Shown in pieces: positions 43,104 to 52,386 of a stretch of 64,000 nt of DNA. The position numbers were made by a program, and so were the translations under genes. The first letter of the stretch is position 1. Every line of letters begins with the position of its first letter. Under the pieces are notes generated by a model that made no database searches, was not told where the DNA came from, and saw only the letters and a list, made by a program, of their open reading frames with translations. Source of the DNA: Sphingobacterium cellulitidis (GTDB lineage Bacteria; Bacteroidota; Bacteroidia; Sphingobacteriales; Sphingobacteriaceae); contig NOUX01000005.1 of assembly GCA_002245855.1 (NCBI GenBank), positions 310,001 through 374,000 on the forward strand. The letters are read 5' to 3'.

Positions 43104-45911
43104 TTGAAAAAGTTATTTCTTTTAGACGGGATGGCCTTGATATATCGTGCATACTTTGCATTGAGTAAAACGCCACGAATTACTTCATATGGACTGAATA
43201 CAGGAGCAATTATGGGTTTTACCAATACCCTGCTAGAGGTATTAAACAATCAAAAGCCCACACATATCGCTGTAGTATTTGACACTGCTGCCCCGACCAA
43301 CCGACATTTGGAATTTGAAGCCTATAAAGCTCAACGCGAGAAAATGCCGGAGGATCTAGCCGCTTCCATACCTTATATATATAGATTAATCGAAGGTTTT
43401 AATATTCCTATTATTACCATGGATGGCTATGAGGCAGATGATATCATTGGTACCCTAGCTAAAAAAGGTGAAAAGATGGATTATACGGTATATTGTATGA
43501 CCCCGGATAAAGATTTTGGACAGCTGGTTTCCGAAAATATCTTTATTTATAAACCTGCCAGAATGGGAAATGGCGCTGAAACATTGGGCGTTCCTGAGAT
43601 TTTGGAAAAATGGGAAATCAATAATGTACATGAGGTAATCGATATTCTTGGTCTATGGGGCGATGCTGTAGATAACATTCCTGGAATACCAGGGATTGGT
43701 GAGAAAACAGCTAAAAAATTGATTCAAGAGTTTGGATCAATTGAAAACCTGATTCAGAATACGGATAAGCTAAAAGGAAAACTTAAGGAAAATGTTGAAA
43801 ATCATGCTGAGCAAGGGTTAATCTCCAAAAAATTGGCAACAATCTTATTGGATGTACCAGTTGAATTTGATGAGAAATCATTGGAATTAGAAAAACCTAA
43901 CAAAGATGCCTTGGAGCCTTTGTTTGTGGAGCTTGAATTCAGAACCTTGGGAAAGCGAGTATTTGGGGATGAATTCAGCATGGCAGATACCGGAAATCCA
44001 AAATCTGCTCAAATGGATTTGTTTTCTATACACAATGATGCAAATATAGATGCTTCTAGAAACAATGGAAATGCTGAAAGCATAGAACCACAGTCTTTTA
44101 CTAATATTCAGAACACTACTCACCAGTATATTTTACTGGATACAGAAGAAAAGCAAAGAGATTTCGTCAAAATTCTTGAGAAGGAAAAATCTTTCTGTTT
44201 TGATACGGAGACCACAGGTTTGGATGCGCTGCAAGCGGAATTAGTTGGTTTATCCTTTGCAATAAAAGATTATGAGGCCTATTATATCCCAGTTAGTGCG
44301 GATCCAACTGAAGCACAAAAGACAGTAGATATTTTCAAGGGAATTTTAGAAAATGAAAGCATTTCTAAAATTGGTCAGAATTTAAAATACGATATTTTAC
44401 TTTTATCCAGGTATAATGTTGATGTGAAGGGTGAGTTTTTCGACACCATGCTAGCACATTACCTGATAGACCCGGACACTCGCCATAATATGGATTACCT
44501 TTCGGAGACCTATTTAAATTACACTCCAGTTTCTATCACCGAGTTAATTGGTGCTAAAGGTAAAAACCAAGGCAACATGCGCTATGTTGATGTTGAGTTG
44601 GTGAAAGAATATGCTTCTGAAGATGCGGACATTACCCTTCAATTAAAAAATAAATTTGCTCCACTACTGGAAGAGACATCTACTCTTCAATTGGCTCAAA
44701 CCGTTGAGTTTCCTTTGTTAAAGGTTTTGGCGGAAGTGGAAAGAAATGGAGTTAAGATAGATGTTGATACCTTAAAGCAATATTCGATAGAAATTGAAAA
44801 GGATGTCAAAAAATTAGAGCAGCAGATATATGAGAAGGCAGGAGTTACCTTTAATATTGCCTCTCCCAAACAACTTGGGGAAGTATTATTCGATAAGCTT
44901 CAACTGGATCCGAAAGCTAAAAAGACAAAAACCGGTCAGTACAAGACTGGCGAGGATGTGTTATTGGCATTGGCCAACAAATCGGATATCGTTCAAGATA
45001 TTTTGGATTTTAGGCAGTTGCAGAAATTAAAGTCCACTTATGTGGATTCACTTCCAATTTTGATTAATCCGAATACAGGATTAATCCATACCTCTTATAA
45101 TCAGGCTGTGGCTGCTACAGGGCGTTTAAGCTCTACCAATCCGAATCTTCAAAATATTCCTATCCGTACTGAAAGAGGTCGAGGGGTGAGAAAAGCATTC
45201 ATCAGTAGAAATGAAAACTGGACCTTGTTATCTGCCGATTATTCACAGATTGAGTTAAGAATAATGGCTGAATTGAGTCAAGACGTAAATATGTTGGAGG
45301 CTTTCAAACAAGGCTTGGATATTCACCGTGCTACAGCAGCTCGTGTTTATGGAGTATCTTTGGATGAGGTTAATTCGGACATGAGGAGAAATGCCAAAGC
45401 GGTAAACTTCGGGATTATTTATGGTCAATCGGCATTTGGACTATCTCAAAACCTTGGAATCAGTAGAAAAGAAGCTGCAGAGATTATTGACCAATATTTT
45501 AGTCAGTATACCGGAATTCGGAAATACATGGGCGAGGTGATTGAGTTTGCGAAAGAACACGGCTATGTGGAGACAATCTTAAAACGTAGACGTTATTTGC
45601 GAGATATTAACTCGGCAAATATGACGGTTAGAGGATTCGCAGAGCGAAATGCCATCAATGCTCCGATTCAAGGTTCAGCGGCGGATTTAATAAAAATTGC
45701 GATGATCAAGATCCAAAAGGATATCGATGAAAAGGGATTGGAAGGCAAAATGATCATGCAGGTGCATGATGAACTTGTTTTCGATGTTCCAAATCATGAA
45801 ATCGATATATTCAAATCGATCATTGAAAACAGGATGAAAAATGCGATTGAACTTCAAGTTCCAATTGAAATAGAAATTGGAGAAGGTAAAAATTGGTTAG
45901 AAGCCCATTAA
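43104..45911 (+). CDS. polA: DNA polymerase I, probable TTG start
   Basis: 935 residues. The frame has no ATG before LFLLDGMALIYRAYFAL, which contains the first metal-binding aspartate of the 5' nuclease. The start must therefore lie upstream of it; the TTG at 43104 (MKKLFLLDG) fits best. The domains are 5' nuclease (about 1-290), 3'-5' exonuclease (about 340-530) with intact FDTETTGL, NLKYD and YASEDAD motifs, so proofreading is expected, and polymerase with DYSQIELR, RRNAKAVNFGIIYG and QVHDELVFD. It probably shares a transcript with the next gene, 6 bases on. Confidence 0.95.
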   Translation: MKKLFLLDGMALIYRAYFALSKTPRITSYGLNTGAIMGFTNTLLEVLNNQKPTHIAVVFDTAAPTNRHLEFEAYKAQREKMPEDLAASIPYIYRLIEGFNIPIITMDGYEADDIIGTLAKKGEKMDYTVYCMTPDKDFGQLVSENIFIYKPARMGNGAETLGVPEILEKWEINNVHEVIDILGLWGDAVDNIPGIPGIGEKTAKKLIQEFGSIENLIQNTDKLKGKLKENVENHAEQGLISKKLATILLDVPVEFDEKSLELEKPNKDALEPLFVELEFRTLGKRVFGDEFSMADTGNPKSAQMDLFSIHNDANIDASRNNGNAESIEPQSFTNIQNTTHQYILLDTEEKQRDFVKILEKEKSFCFDTETTGLDALQAELVGLSFAIKDYEAYYIPVSADPTEAQKTVDIFKGILENESISKIGQNLKYDILLLSRYNVDVKGEFFDTMLAHYLIDPDTRHNMDYLSETYLNYTPVSITELIGAKGKNQGNMRYVDVELVKEYASEDADITLQLKNKFAPLLEETSTLQLAQTVEFPLLKVLAEVERNGVKIDVDTLKQYSIEIEKDVKKLEQQIYEKAGVTFNIASPKQLGEVLFDKLQLDPKAKKTKTGQYKTGEDVLLALANKSDIVQDILDFRQLQKLKSTYVDSLPILINPNTGLIHTSYNQAVAATGRLSSTNPNLQNIPIRTERGRGVRKAFISRNENWTLLSADYSQIELRIMAELSQDVNMLEAFKQGLDIHRATAARVYGVSLDEVNSDMRRNAKAVNFGIIYGQSAFGLSQNLGISRKEAAEIIDQYFSQYTGIRKYMGEVIEFAKEHGYVETILKRRRYLRDINSANMTVRGFAERNAINAPIQGSAADLIKIAMIKIQKDIDEKGLEGKMIMQVHDELVFDVPNHEIDIFKSIIENRMKNAIELQVPIEIEIGEGKNWLEAH

Positions 45912-45917
45912 TAAGCG

Positions 45918-47015
45918 ATGAGATTAGTTTTCAGTATAATAATTATTTGTATTACATTTTTGAATGGATCGGCTCAAGAATCAAAGCCTGTTTATTTTGA
46001 AAATACTGGAAATGACTTGGTCAGATTCTATTTTGACAGCAATTATTACTTGGTTGATAAAAATTGTGAATACAAGAGTATCGAGCGAGTAGCTAGTTTT
46101 GATGCTTCTAGCAGTAAATTTATTGGTTCATTTACCGATTTTGATTTGAATGGACATCCAATTTTGGAAGGTAATTATATTGACGGGAAGAAATCAGGGA
46201 TTTTCAAGGCTTATCATCCAAACGGTTCATTAAAATGGGAATCAACTTTTGTTGATAATAAACCGCAGGGAGAATGGAGATATTATTATCCTGATGGCCA
46301 ACTGATGATGTTAGTGGATTTTGGTACAGATTATATTAAAGTAATGGAATTTATTGATACCAGGGGGCGAAAGTTGGTTGAAAATGGCAATGGAAGGTTT
46401 GATTTTAAAGTTCCATTCCAAGGTTACAACCCCTATGGATTTCCATTTGTAAAACAAAAGGGCCAGTTAAAGGATGGTGTACCTGATGGGGTTTGGCAAA
46501 TTTACTATGAGGCTGATAAGGTAAGGGATTTAGTGGCGGAAGAGGTTTATTATAGAGGCATATTTAAGTCTGGTTATGATTTGATCAATGATTATGAATA
46601 TCAATCTCCAGTTTTTAGCATTTTACCAATAGAAAACTTCTTCAGGGCGGAAAAATTCATCTCAAAAGGATGTAATTATGATGAAATAGCTGGTTACAAT
46701 GCTTATTTATCGGATTATTTAACAAATTCATTCGAATCATTTGAGACGGTTGCTCCTTTTGAACAGGAATTTGAATATACGGTGCAGGTAAGCAAAGATG
46801 GAAATCCTTCGAAATTGCATGTTACCCAGGATCTTCCCTATGAATTGAGCAGAACCTTTGGCTTGGTATTAAAAGGGGTGGAACGCTATATTCCATCCTT
46901 TGTAAATGCTGAATACATTCAGGATGAGGTTACTGTAAATGGAAAGGTCAATAGTAATGCAGAAGGAAAATTAATCTTCCATAGCTTGAAAATAAGTCGG
47001 AAAAACGAACAATAG
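45918..47015 (+). CDS. MORN-variant-repeat protein with TonB-C-like domain, secreted
   Basis: 365 residues with a signal peptide (about 1-20). Residues 75-125 contain MORN-variant repeats (NYIDGKKSGIFKAYHPNGSL, QGEWRYYYPDGQLMMLVDF). The C-terminal 100 residues (FEYTVQVSKDGNPSKLHV, VERYIPSFVNAEYIQDEV) resemble a TonB C-terminal fold without a membrane helix. The function is not known; such proteins are common in Bacteroidota envelopes. It follows polA by 6 bases. Confidence 0.65.
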   Translation: MRLVFSIIIICITFLNGSAQESKPVYFENTGNDLVRFYFDSNYYLVDKNCEYKSIERVASFDASSSKFIGSFTDFDLNGHPILEGNYIDGKKSGIFKAYHPNGSLKWESTFVDNKPQGEWRYYYPDGQLMMLVDFGTDYIKVMEFIDTRGRKLVENGNGRFDFKVPFQGYNPYGFPFVKQKGQLKDGVPDGVWQIYYEADKVRDLVAEEVYYRGIFKSGYDLINDYEYQSPVFSILPIENFFRAEKFISKGCNYDEIAGYNAYLSDYLTNSFESFETVAPFEQEFEYTVQVSKDGNPSKLHVTQDLPYELSRTFGLVLKGVERYIPSFVNAEYIQDEVTVNGKVNSNAEGKLIFHSLKISRKNEQ

Positions 47016-47034
47016 GACATTTAGTAAGAATAAT

Positions 47035-47042
47035 TATATTTG
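47035..47042 (+). promoter_or_regulatory. -7 promoter box of psd
   Basis: TATATTTG lies 15 bases before the psd ATG, within the gap after the MORN gene. No good -33 is seen. Confidence 0.4.
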
Positions 47043-47057
47043 CACAAATATTCCATT

Positions 47058-47711
47058 ATGAAATTTCACAAAGAAGGTTATACCAGTTTAGCGATAGTAG
47101 TCTTATTTATTTTTATCATAAATGCGATTGCGCATTATTATAATGCTGGACCAATAGTAAAATGGATTATCTATATCGCTTCGGCATTTTTATTAATTAC
47201 GATTATTCAATTTTTCAGAAGCCCTAAGAAAACCATACAATTGGATGAAGGGGTAATCTTATGTCCTGCTGATGGAAAAGTGGTTGTTATTGAAGAAACC
47301 GAAGAAACTGAATATTTGAAAGACCGTAGGATTCAGGTTTCAATTTTTATGTCACCGGTCAATGTGCATGTGAATAGAAATCCTATTTCTGGCATTGTTA
47401 CATTTTTCAAATATCATCCTGGAAAATTTTTAGTTGCCTGGCATCCAAAATCTTCGACAGATAATGAAAGAACAACTGTTGTTGTAAAGAACAAATCTGG
47501 CGTTGAAGTTTTATTTCGTCAAATCGCTGGTGCAATGGCCAGAAGAATTGTTTGGTATGTGAAAGAAGGCCAGGATGTGCAACAAGGTGAAGAGTTTGGA
47601 TTTATTAAATTTGGATCAAGGGTGGATTTATTCTTACCACTTGATGCAAAAATCAATGTGAATATAGGTGATAAGGTTACAGGTGGAAAAACTATTATTG
47701 CACGTTTTTAA
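47058..47711 (+). CDS. psd: Phosphatidylserine decarboxylase proenzyme
   Basis: 217 residues from the ATG at 47058, the short archaeal-type PSD. Two N-terminal membrane segments are followed by CPADGKVVVIEE, FMSPVNVHVNRNPI (catalytic His region) and the self-cleavage site KFGSRVD. Cleavage between G186 and S187 generates the pyruvoyl group. It makes phosphatidylethanolamine at the inner membrane. It is 36 bases upstream of the sensor kinase. Confidence 0.93.
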   Translation: MKFHKEGYTSLAIVVLFIFIINAIAHYYNAGPIVKWIIYIASAFLLITIIQFFRSPKKTIQLDEGVILCPADGKVVVIEETEETEYLKDRRIQVSIFMSPVNVHVNRNPISGIVTFFKYHPGKFLVAWHPKSSTDNERTTVVVKNKSGVEVLFRQIAGAMARRIVWYVKEGQDVQQGEEFGFIKFGSRVDLFLPLDAKINVNIGDKVTGGKTIIARF

Positions 47712-47747
47712 ACCTTTAGAAACATTTCAACTTATACAAGGTATGCC

Positions 47748-48773
47748 ATGAACTTTCGTACACTAATCCTCGTAATAAGTTTCGTTTTCTCACTGACGTT
47801 ATCAGGGATGAACTACTATTACGAGCGTGACATCCCTACCTTTTCATTTATCCTAATCCTAAGTTTTGTCCTTTCGTTTAGTCTCCTAAACTATGTTTTT
47901 CAAAAATTTGTATACGAAAGAATAAAATCTGTATACAAATTAATCCACAATCTTAAACTTGGAAAAGAGCTTAAAGATGCCTTGGGGGATCACAAATCTG
48001 AAGATCCTATTGGCGATGCTGAAAAAGAGGTTCGTGACTGGGCGAAACAAAAAACAATAGAAATCAATCAACTTAAAGCACAAGAAAAGTTCCGCAAAGA
48101 ATTTCTTTCCAATATTTCCCACGAATTTAAGACTCCGTTATTTGCCATCCAAGGTTATATTGAAACCCTACAGGATGGTATGATTGAAGATAATCCGGAG
48201 ATGGCGGAAAAGTTTTTAAATAAAGCAGCCAGAAACCTAGACCGATTAAGCTATTTAATCCATGACCTTGATGAGATTGCAAAATTGGAATCAGGGGAAG
48301 TTCCCATTCTGAAAGAGAAATTTGATATTGTTGCGCTCATTCGTGAAGCAATTGATGATTTGGAATATAAGGCCAATGAAAATAATATCAATTTAATTTT
48401 CAATACGAAAGGGAATAATCCTATCCAAGTCATTGCTGACCGAAAGAAAATTCAACAGGTTTTAGTGAATCTAATTGATAACTCTATTAAGTATGGGCAG
48501 AAAGGCGGTAAAACAATTATCAAGGTTCACTTATTAATAGATCAAATACTTATTGAAATCACTGACAATGGACAAGGAATTGAGGAAAAGAATCTTCCAC
48601 GTGTATTTGAACGTTTTTTCAGGACGGATAAGAGTAGATCAAGGGAAATTGGAGGTTCAGGCTTAGGTCTTGCTATTGTAAAACATATTATTGAAGCGCA
48701 TCAGCAAAATGTACATGTTCGTAGTACAGAGGGGATAGGGACGACCTTTTCTTTTACATTGGAGAAAGCTTAA
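47748..48773 (+). CDS. Two-component sensor histidine kinase, PhoR-like
   Basis: 341 residues. Two membrane helices (about 4-22 and 32-50) are separated by only about 10 residues, so there is no real periplasmic sensor domain. The HisKA motif NISHEFKTP puts the phospho-histidine at H125. The N box (QVLVNLIDNSIKYG), G1 (DNGQGIEE) and G2 (GSGLGLAIVKHI) are complete. PhoR kinases also lack a sizeable periplasmic sensor, and phoU and pit follow directly, so phosphate control is likely. No response regulator gene is in the window. Confidence 0.85.
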   Translation: MNFRTLILVISFVFSLTLSGMNYYYERDIPTFSFILILSFVLSFSLLNYVFQKFVYERIKSVYKLIHNLKLGKELKDALGDHKSEDPIGDAEKEVRDWAKQKTIEINQLKAQEKFRKEFLSNISHEFKTPLFAIQGYIETLQDGMIEDNPEMAEKFLNKAARNLDRLSYLIHDLDEIAKLESGEVPILKEKFDIVALIREAIDDLEYKANENNINLIFNTKGNNPIQVIADRKKIQQVLVNLIDNSIKYGQKGGKTIIKVHLLIDQILIEITDNGQGIEEKNLPRVFERFFRTDKSRSREIGGSGLGLAIVKHIIEAHQQNVHVRSTEGIGTTFSFTLEKA

Positions 48774-48792
48774 TTTCAGTGATTTATTAAAA

Positions 48793-48827
48793 CTTAACAT
48801 TAACTTAACATTAAGTGCATATTTTTG
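48793..48827 (+). promoter_or_regulatory. PHO-box-like tandem repeat and -7 box of phoU-pit
   Basis: CTTAACATTAA occurs twice in perfect tandem (48793-48803 and 48804-48814). This gives TTAACA hexamers 11 bases apart, as in PhoB/PhoP binding boxes. The -7 box TATTTTTG is at 48820-48827, 20 bases before the ATG at 48848. The repeats occupy the place of the -33 element, as expected of an activator-dependent promoter. Confidence 0.6.
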
Positions 48828-48847
48828 CGCTACTTAAAATAAGAGTC

Positions 48848-49495
48848 ATGTCTTTAAATAGCATTTTTCAATACTTTGTCCCAAAGGACAAGAAATTTTT
48901 CCCATTATTTGAACAAGCTGGATCAAACTTAATTGATATGGCTAAGCTTCTAAAAGAAAGCGTTCATACTACTGATCTTCAACTTAGAAAGGATAATTCC
49001 AAATTATTGGAAGACCTGGAACACAAAGGAGATAATCTTACCCACCAAATCCATTTAGAATTAGGAAAAAACTTCATCACCCCATTTGATAGAGAGGATA
49101 TCCACGCCTTGGCGAGTTCTTTGGATGATGTGGCTGATTTTATTCATGGCGCATCCAACAGAATGGAACTTTACAAGGTTACAGAGCCTAGTGAAGCGAT
49201 GAAAGAGATTTCAAGTTTAATCTTAGAGGCTACTGAACATGTTGCAAAAGCATTGTTCGAGCTTAAAGATTTAAAAAACATCAGAAACATTACTGATTCT
49301 TGTGTACGCATCAATAGTGTTGAAAACAAAGCAGATTATATATTTGACAAAGCCGTTGCGGAATTGTTTGAATATGAAAAGGATGCCATCAACCTAATCA
49401 AGAACAAAGAAGTTTTATCTGCAATGGAAGACGCAACGGATAAATGTGAGGATGTTGCCAATGTATTAGAGAGTATTCTTGTGAAGAACGCTTAA
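48848..49495 (+). CDS. PhoU-like (DUF47) phosphate transport regulator
   Basis: 215 residues from the ATG at 48848 (MSLNSIFQYFVPKDKKFFPLF). The all-helical DUF47 family is recognised by NSIFQYFVPKDKKFFPLFEQ, EDLEHKGDNLTHQIH, FITPFDREDIHALA and the final ANVLESILVKNA. It pairs with a low-affinity Pit transporter and probably limits phosphate influx. An open extension back to 48815 crosses the promoter and is rejected. pit begins 32 bases later. Confidence 0.93.
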   Translation: MSLNSIFQYFVPKDKKFFPLFEQAGSNLIDMAKLLKESVHTTDLQLRKDNSKLLEDLEHKGDNLTHQIHLELGKNFITPFDREDIHALASSLDDVADFIHGASNRMELYKVTEPSEAMKEISSLILEATEHVAKALFELKDLKNIRNITDSCVRINSVENKADYIFDKAVAELFEYEKDAINLIKNKEVLSAMEDATDKCEDVANVLESILVKNA

Positions 49496-49527
49496 TTTTT
49501 TAATAAGATTCACAACAATATTATATT

Positions 49528-50541
49528 ATGGGTATAACCACATTATTAATTGTCGTAATCGTACTGGCTATTGCATTTGATTATATCAATGGATTCCATG
49601 ATGCAGCCAATTCCATTGCGACCATCGTTTCGACCAAAGTATTGACCCCCTTTATGGCAGTGCTATGGGCAGCCTTGTTTAACTTCGTTGCTTATTTTGT
49701 TTTCACTGACCATAAGGTTGCTAATACTATCGCAAAAACGGTCATAGAAGAATATATCACCCTCGAGGTCATTTTTGCAGGTTTAGTTGCAGCTATCGCC
49801 TGGAACTTATTTACCTGGTATTATGGTATTCCATCCAGCTCCAGCCATACCTTAATTGGTGGCTTTGCAGGATCAGGAATGGCATACGCTCTTTTTTTAG
49901 GGGCAAATCCTATGGAAGCAATCAACTTAAGCGCGACTTTAAAGATTGTTTCTTTTATCGTTCTGGCTCCATTAGTAGGTATGACAATATCAATTATCAT
50001 CACGTTGATCATTATTAACATCTGTAAAAAGGCAAGACCTGCAGTTGCAGAGAAATGGTTTAAGATTCTACAATTAGTTTCATCAGCAGGATTAAGTTTT
50101 GCTCACGGAGGTAACGACGCGCAGAAGGTTATGGGTATTATTGCCACAGCTTTAATCGCACAAGGAGTAATTGGTAGTTTTGAAGAGATGCCAGAATGGG
50201 TTCCATTAGCTTGTTACTTTGCTATTGCCGCAGGTACGATGAGTGGAGGTTGGAAAATCGTCAAAACGATGGGAACCAAAATCACTAAGGTAACCCCATT
50301 GGAAGGTGTAAGTGCCGAAACGGCAGGTGCCATTACCTTAGGGATTACAGAACATTTTGGTATTCCAGTTTCAACTACTCATACCATCACTGGATCGATT
50401 ATCGGGGTAGGAATTGTAAAAAGGGTTTCAGCGGTTCGTTGGGGAGTGACCATTAGTTTATTATGGGCTTGGATATTAACAATCCCAGTTAGTGCATTGT
50501 TAGGAGGATTAACTTTAGCTATTATTCATTATATTTTGTAG
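49528..50541 (+). CDS. pit: Inorganic phosphate transporter, PiT family
   Basis: 337 residues with about ten membrane helices. The two PiT signatures are DYINGFHDAANSIATIVSTK near the N-terminus and SFAHGGNDAQKVMGII in the middle, with IPVSTTHTITGSIIGVG near the end. It moves metal-phosphate driven by proton or sodium gradients. It is cotranscribed with the PhoU-like gene. No terminator is obvious after it. Confidence 0.95.
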   Translation: MGITTLLIVVIVLAIAFDYINGFHDAANSIATIVSTKVLTPFMAVLWAALFNFVAYFVFTDHKVANTIAKTVIEEYITLEVIFAGLVAAIAWNLFTWYYGIPSSSSHTLIGGFAGSGMAYALFLGANPMEAINLSATLKIVSFIVLAPLVGMTISIIITLIIINICKKARPAVAEKWFKILQLVSSAGLSFAHGGNDAQKVMGIIATALIAQGVIGSFEEMPEWVPLACYFAIAAGTMSGGWKIVKTMGTKITKVTPLEGVSAETAGAITLGITEHFGIPVSTTHTITGSIIGVGIVKRVSAVRWGVTISLLWAWILTIPVSALLGGLTLAIIHYIL

Positions 50542-50610
50542 TAAAAATCATACAGAGCATGGCTATAATGCACTTATTTATTGACAAATAATAAAGTTTT
50601 AATAAAATAT

Positions 50611-50641
50611 TTGTGTTATTTAATGTTAATAAGTATTTTTA
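50611..50641 (+). promoter_or_regulatory. Candidate ompA promoter
   Basis: TTG (50611-50613), a 20-base spacer and TATTTTTA (50634-50641) match the -33/-7 pattern except for the last base. It predicts a long leader of about 135 bases before the ompA ATG. Confidence 0.35.
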
Positions 50642-50782
50642 CGCGGCAAAAGTACCAAAGATAAACATCTCCAACGTACATTTTCCAATTTAACATTTTT
50701 TGGCATCGTTATTGTTAAGTTATGTTAAATTGATTGACAACTAGAAACAATTAAAAATTTTAATAACCTTAAAAAAAAGAGT

Positions 50783-52159
50783 ATGAACTATTCTACAATT
50801 AAAAAAACAGCTGTTGCAGCTTCTTTAGTAGCCGCTTTAGGTTTCGCAGAAACTGCTCAAGCACAAACCCCAACTGTATTTGGTGGTAGATCACAATACA
50901 GAACTTGGTCAATTGGTGTTCAAGGTGGTATCACTACTCCTAACACTATCTTAGGTGGCCAAAACGGTTTCGGACAAAAAGTTGGATATTTCCAAAACAA
51001 AGTTGGTGAATATTATGGATTAACTATCCGTAAACAATTCTCTCACCTTTTCGGTTTAGAATTAGAAGGTAACCGTGGTCGTATCAAAACTTACAACCAT
51101 GACTTAGTTACTAACCCTGAGAACAGTTTAGGTGCAAGATCTGCTGAAACTTCAGTTAACTGGGCAGCTAGCTTAAATGGTGTATTCCAATTAGGTACTA
51201 TCGACTTCATGAGAAGAGAAAACGCTGTTAACTTCTACGCTAAAGTAGGTTTAGGTGTTATGGCTCATAACCCTGTTCAATTCGCTAACAACGATTTCAC
51301 TGGTAACGAAGTTTACAACAACAAAGGTCAATGGGGTGAAGAAATCTTCGGTGACCGTGAAAAAGTTGGTGACCGTGACAACCGTTTAACTGGATTCGTA
51401 CCAGTTGGTGTTGGTGTTAAATTTAAATTATCTGAAGTTGTTGCCTTGAACTTAGGTTACACAATGAACTTCACTGATGATAACTTATTATACGGACCAG
51501 TTCGTTACGACGGAAAACAAAAATTCTCTAACGTATACGGTGGTTTAGAGTTCACTTTAGGTTCTCGTGATAAAGAAAGCTTAACATTCACAAACCCAGT
51601 TGCTACATTATATGATGAGTTGAAAGACCCTTCATTACGTAACGAAGTTGAAGCATTGAAACAACGAGTATCAGCATTAGAAGGTACAGTTGATCAATTA
51701 AGCAAAGATTCAGACGGTGACGGTGTATCTGATAAATTTGATAAATGTCCAGGAACTCCTGCTGGTACAGTAGTTGATGGTTCAGGATGTCCTATCAAAT
51801 TCCCAGAGCAACAACTTACTGAAGGTACTACTTCAGGATACTACGCTCCTATTCAATTTGAATTTGATAGCTCAGTATTGAAAACTGAATCTTACTCTAC
51901 TTTAGATAAATTAGCTAAAGAATTGAAAGATAACAATGCATCAGTTACTTTAGATGGTTATGCATCTGCTGAAGGTACTGAAGCTTACAACATGAACTTA
52001 TCTAAAGACCGTGCTAATGCAGTTAAACAATACCTAGTTAACGCTGGTGTATCTGCATCAAGCATCAACGCTACAGGATACGGAGAAGCTAACCCAGTTG
52101 CTTCTAACGATACTGAAGAAGGTCGTGTTCAAAACCGTCGTGTTGAAATCAAAAAATAA
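50783..52159 (+). CDS. OmpA-family outer-membrane protein
   Basis: 458 residues with a signal peptide ending about residue 28 (ETAQAQ). An N-terminal beta barrel (about 35-265) is followed by a coiled linker, a thrombospondin-type-3 calcium-binding repeat (DSDGDGVSDKFDKCPGTPAG, about 313-332), and a C-terminal OmpA peptidoglycan-binding domain (about 350-458, with FEFDSSVL and NLSKDRANAVKQYL). Codon choice is very uniform (GGT, TTA, GTT, CGT), which suggests very high expression. A terminator follows. Confidence 0.93.
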   Translation: MNYSTIKKTAVAASLVAALGFAETAQAQTPTVFGGRSQYRTWSIGVQGGITTPNTILGGQNGFGQKVGYFQNKVGEYYGLTIRKQFSHLFGLELEGNRGRIKTYNHDLVTNPENSLGARSAETSVNWAASLNGVFQLGTIDFMRRENAVNFYAKVGLGVMAHNPVQFANNDFTGNEVYNNKGQWGEEIFGDREKVGDRDNRLTGFVPVGVGVKFKLSEVVALNLGYTMNFTDDNLLYGPVRYDGKQKFSNVYGGLEFTLGSRDKESLTFTNPVATLYDELKDPSLRNEVEALKQRVSALEGTVDQLSKDSDGDGVSDKFDKCPGTPAGTVVDGSGCPIKFPEQQLTEGTTSGYYAPIQFEFDSSVLKTESYSTLDKLAKELKDNNASVTLDGYASAEGTEAYNMNLSKDRANAVKQYLVNAGVSASSINATGYGEANPVASNDTEEGRVQNRRVEIKK

Positions 52160-52189
52160 TTGTTAGTTAATAACAATTTAAAATAAAGA

Positions 52190-52217
52190 AAGCCAGCTGA
52201 ATAAGCTGGCTTTTTGC
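52190..52217 (+). terminator. ompA terminator
   Basis: AAGCCAGCT and AGCTGGCTT form a 9-bp stem around GAATA, followed by five Ts. Confidence 0.88.
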
Positions 52218-52386
52218 TGTTTTAATCAAGTATTTACAATGTAATTACTTATTAAACTTTACCTTTGGATAATTAGGTAGTCTAAAATTGTGAATATGTT
52301 GAAAACAATTACATATTCAGATGTTCAAAAAATAGTATTTTCATTTAGGAATTGGAGAGTACGATAAAATTTAAAAGAGGAGTATA

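Noticed and set aside
48598..48603. CACGTG within the sensor kinase gene as a second parS
   Set aside because: The flanks (TTC and TAT) do not continue the parS palindrome, and it is explained by coding sequence.
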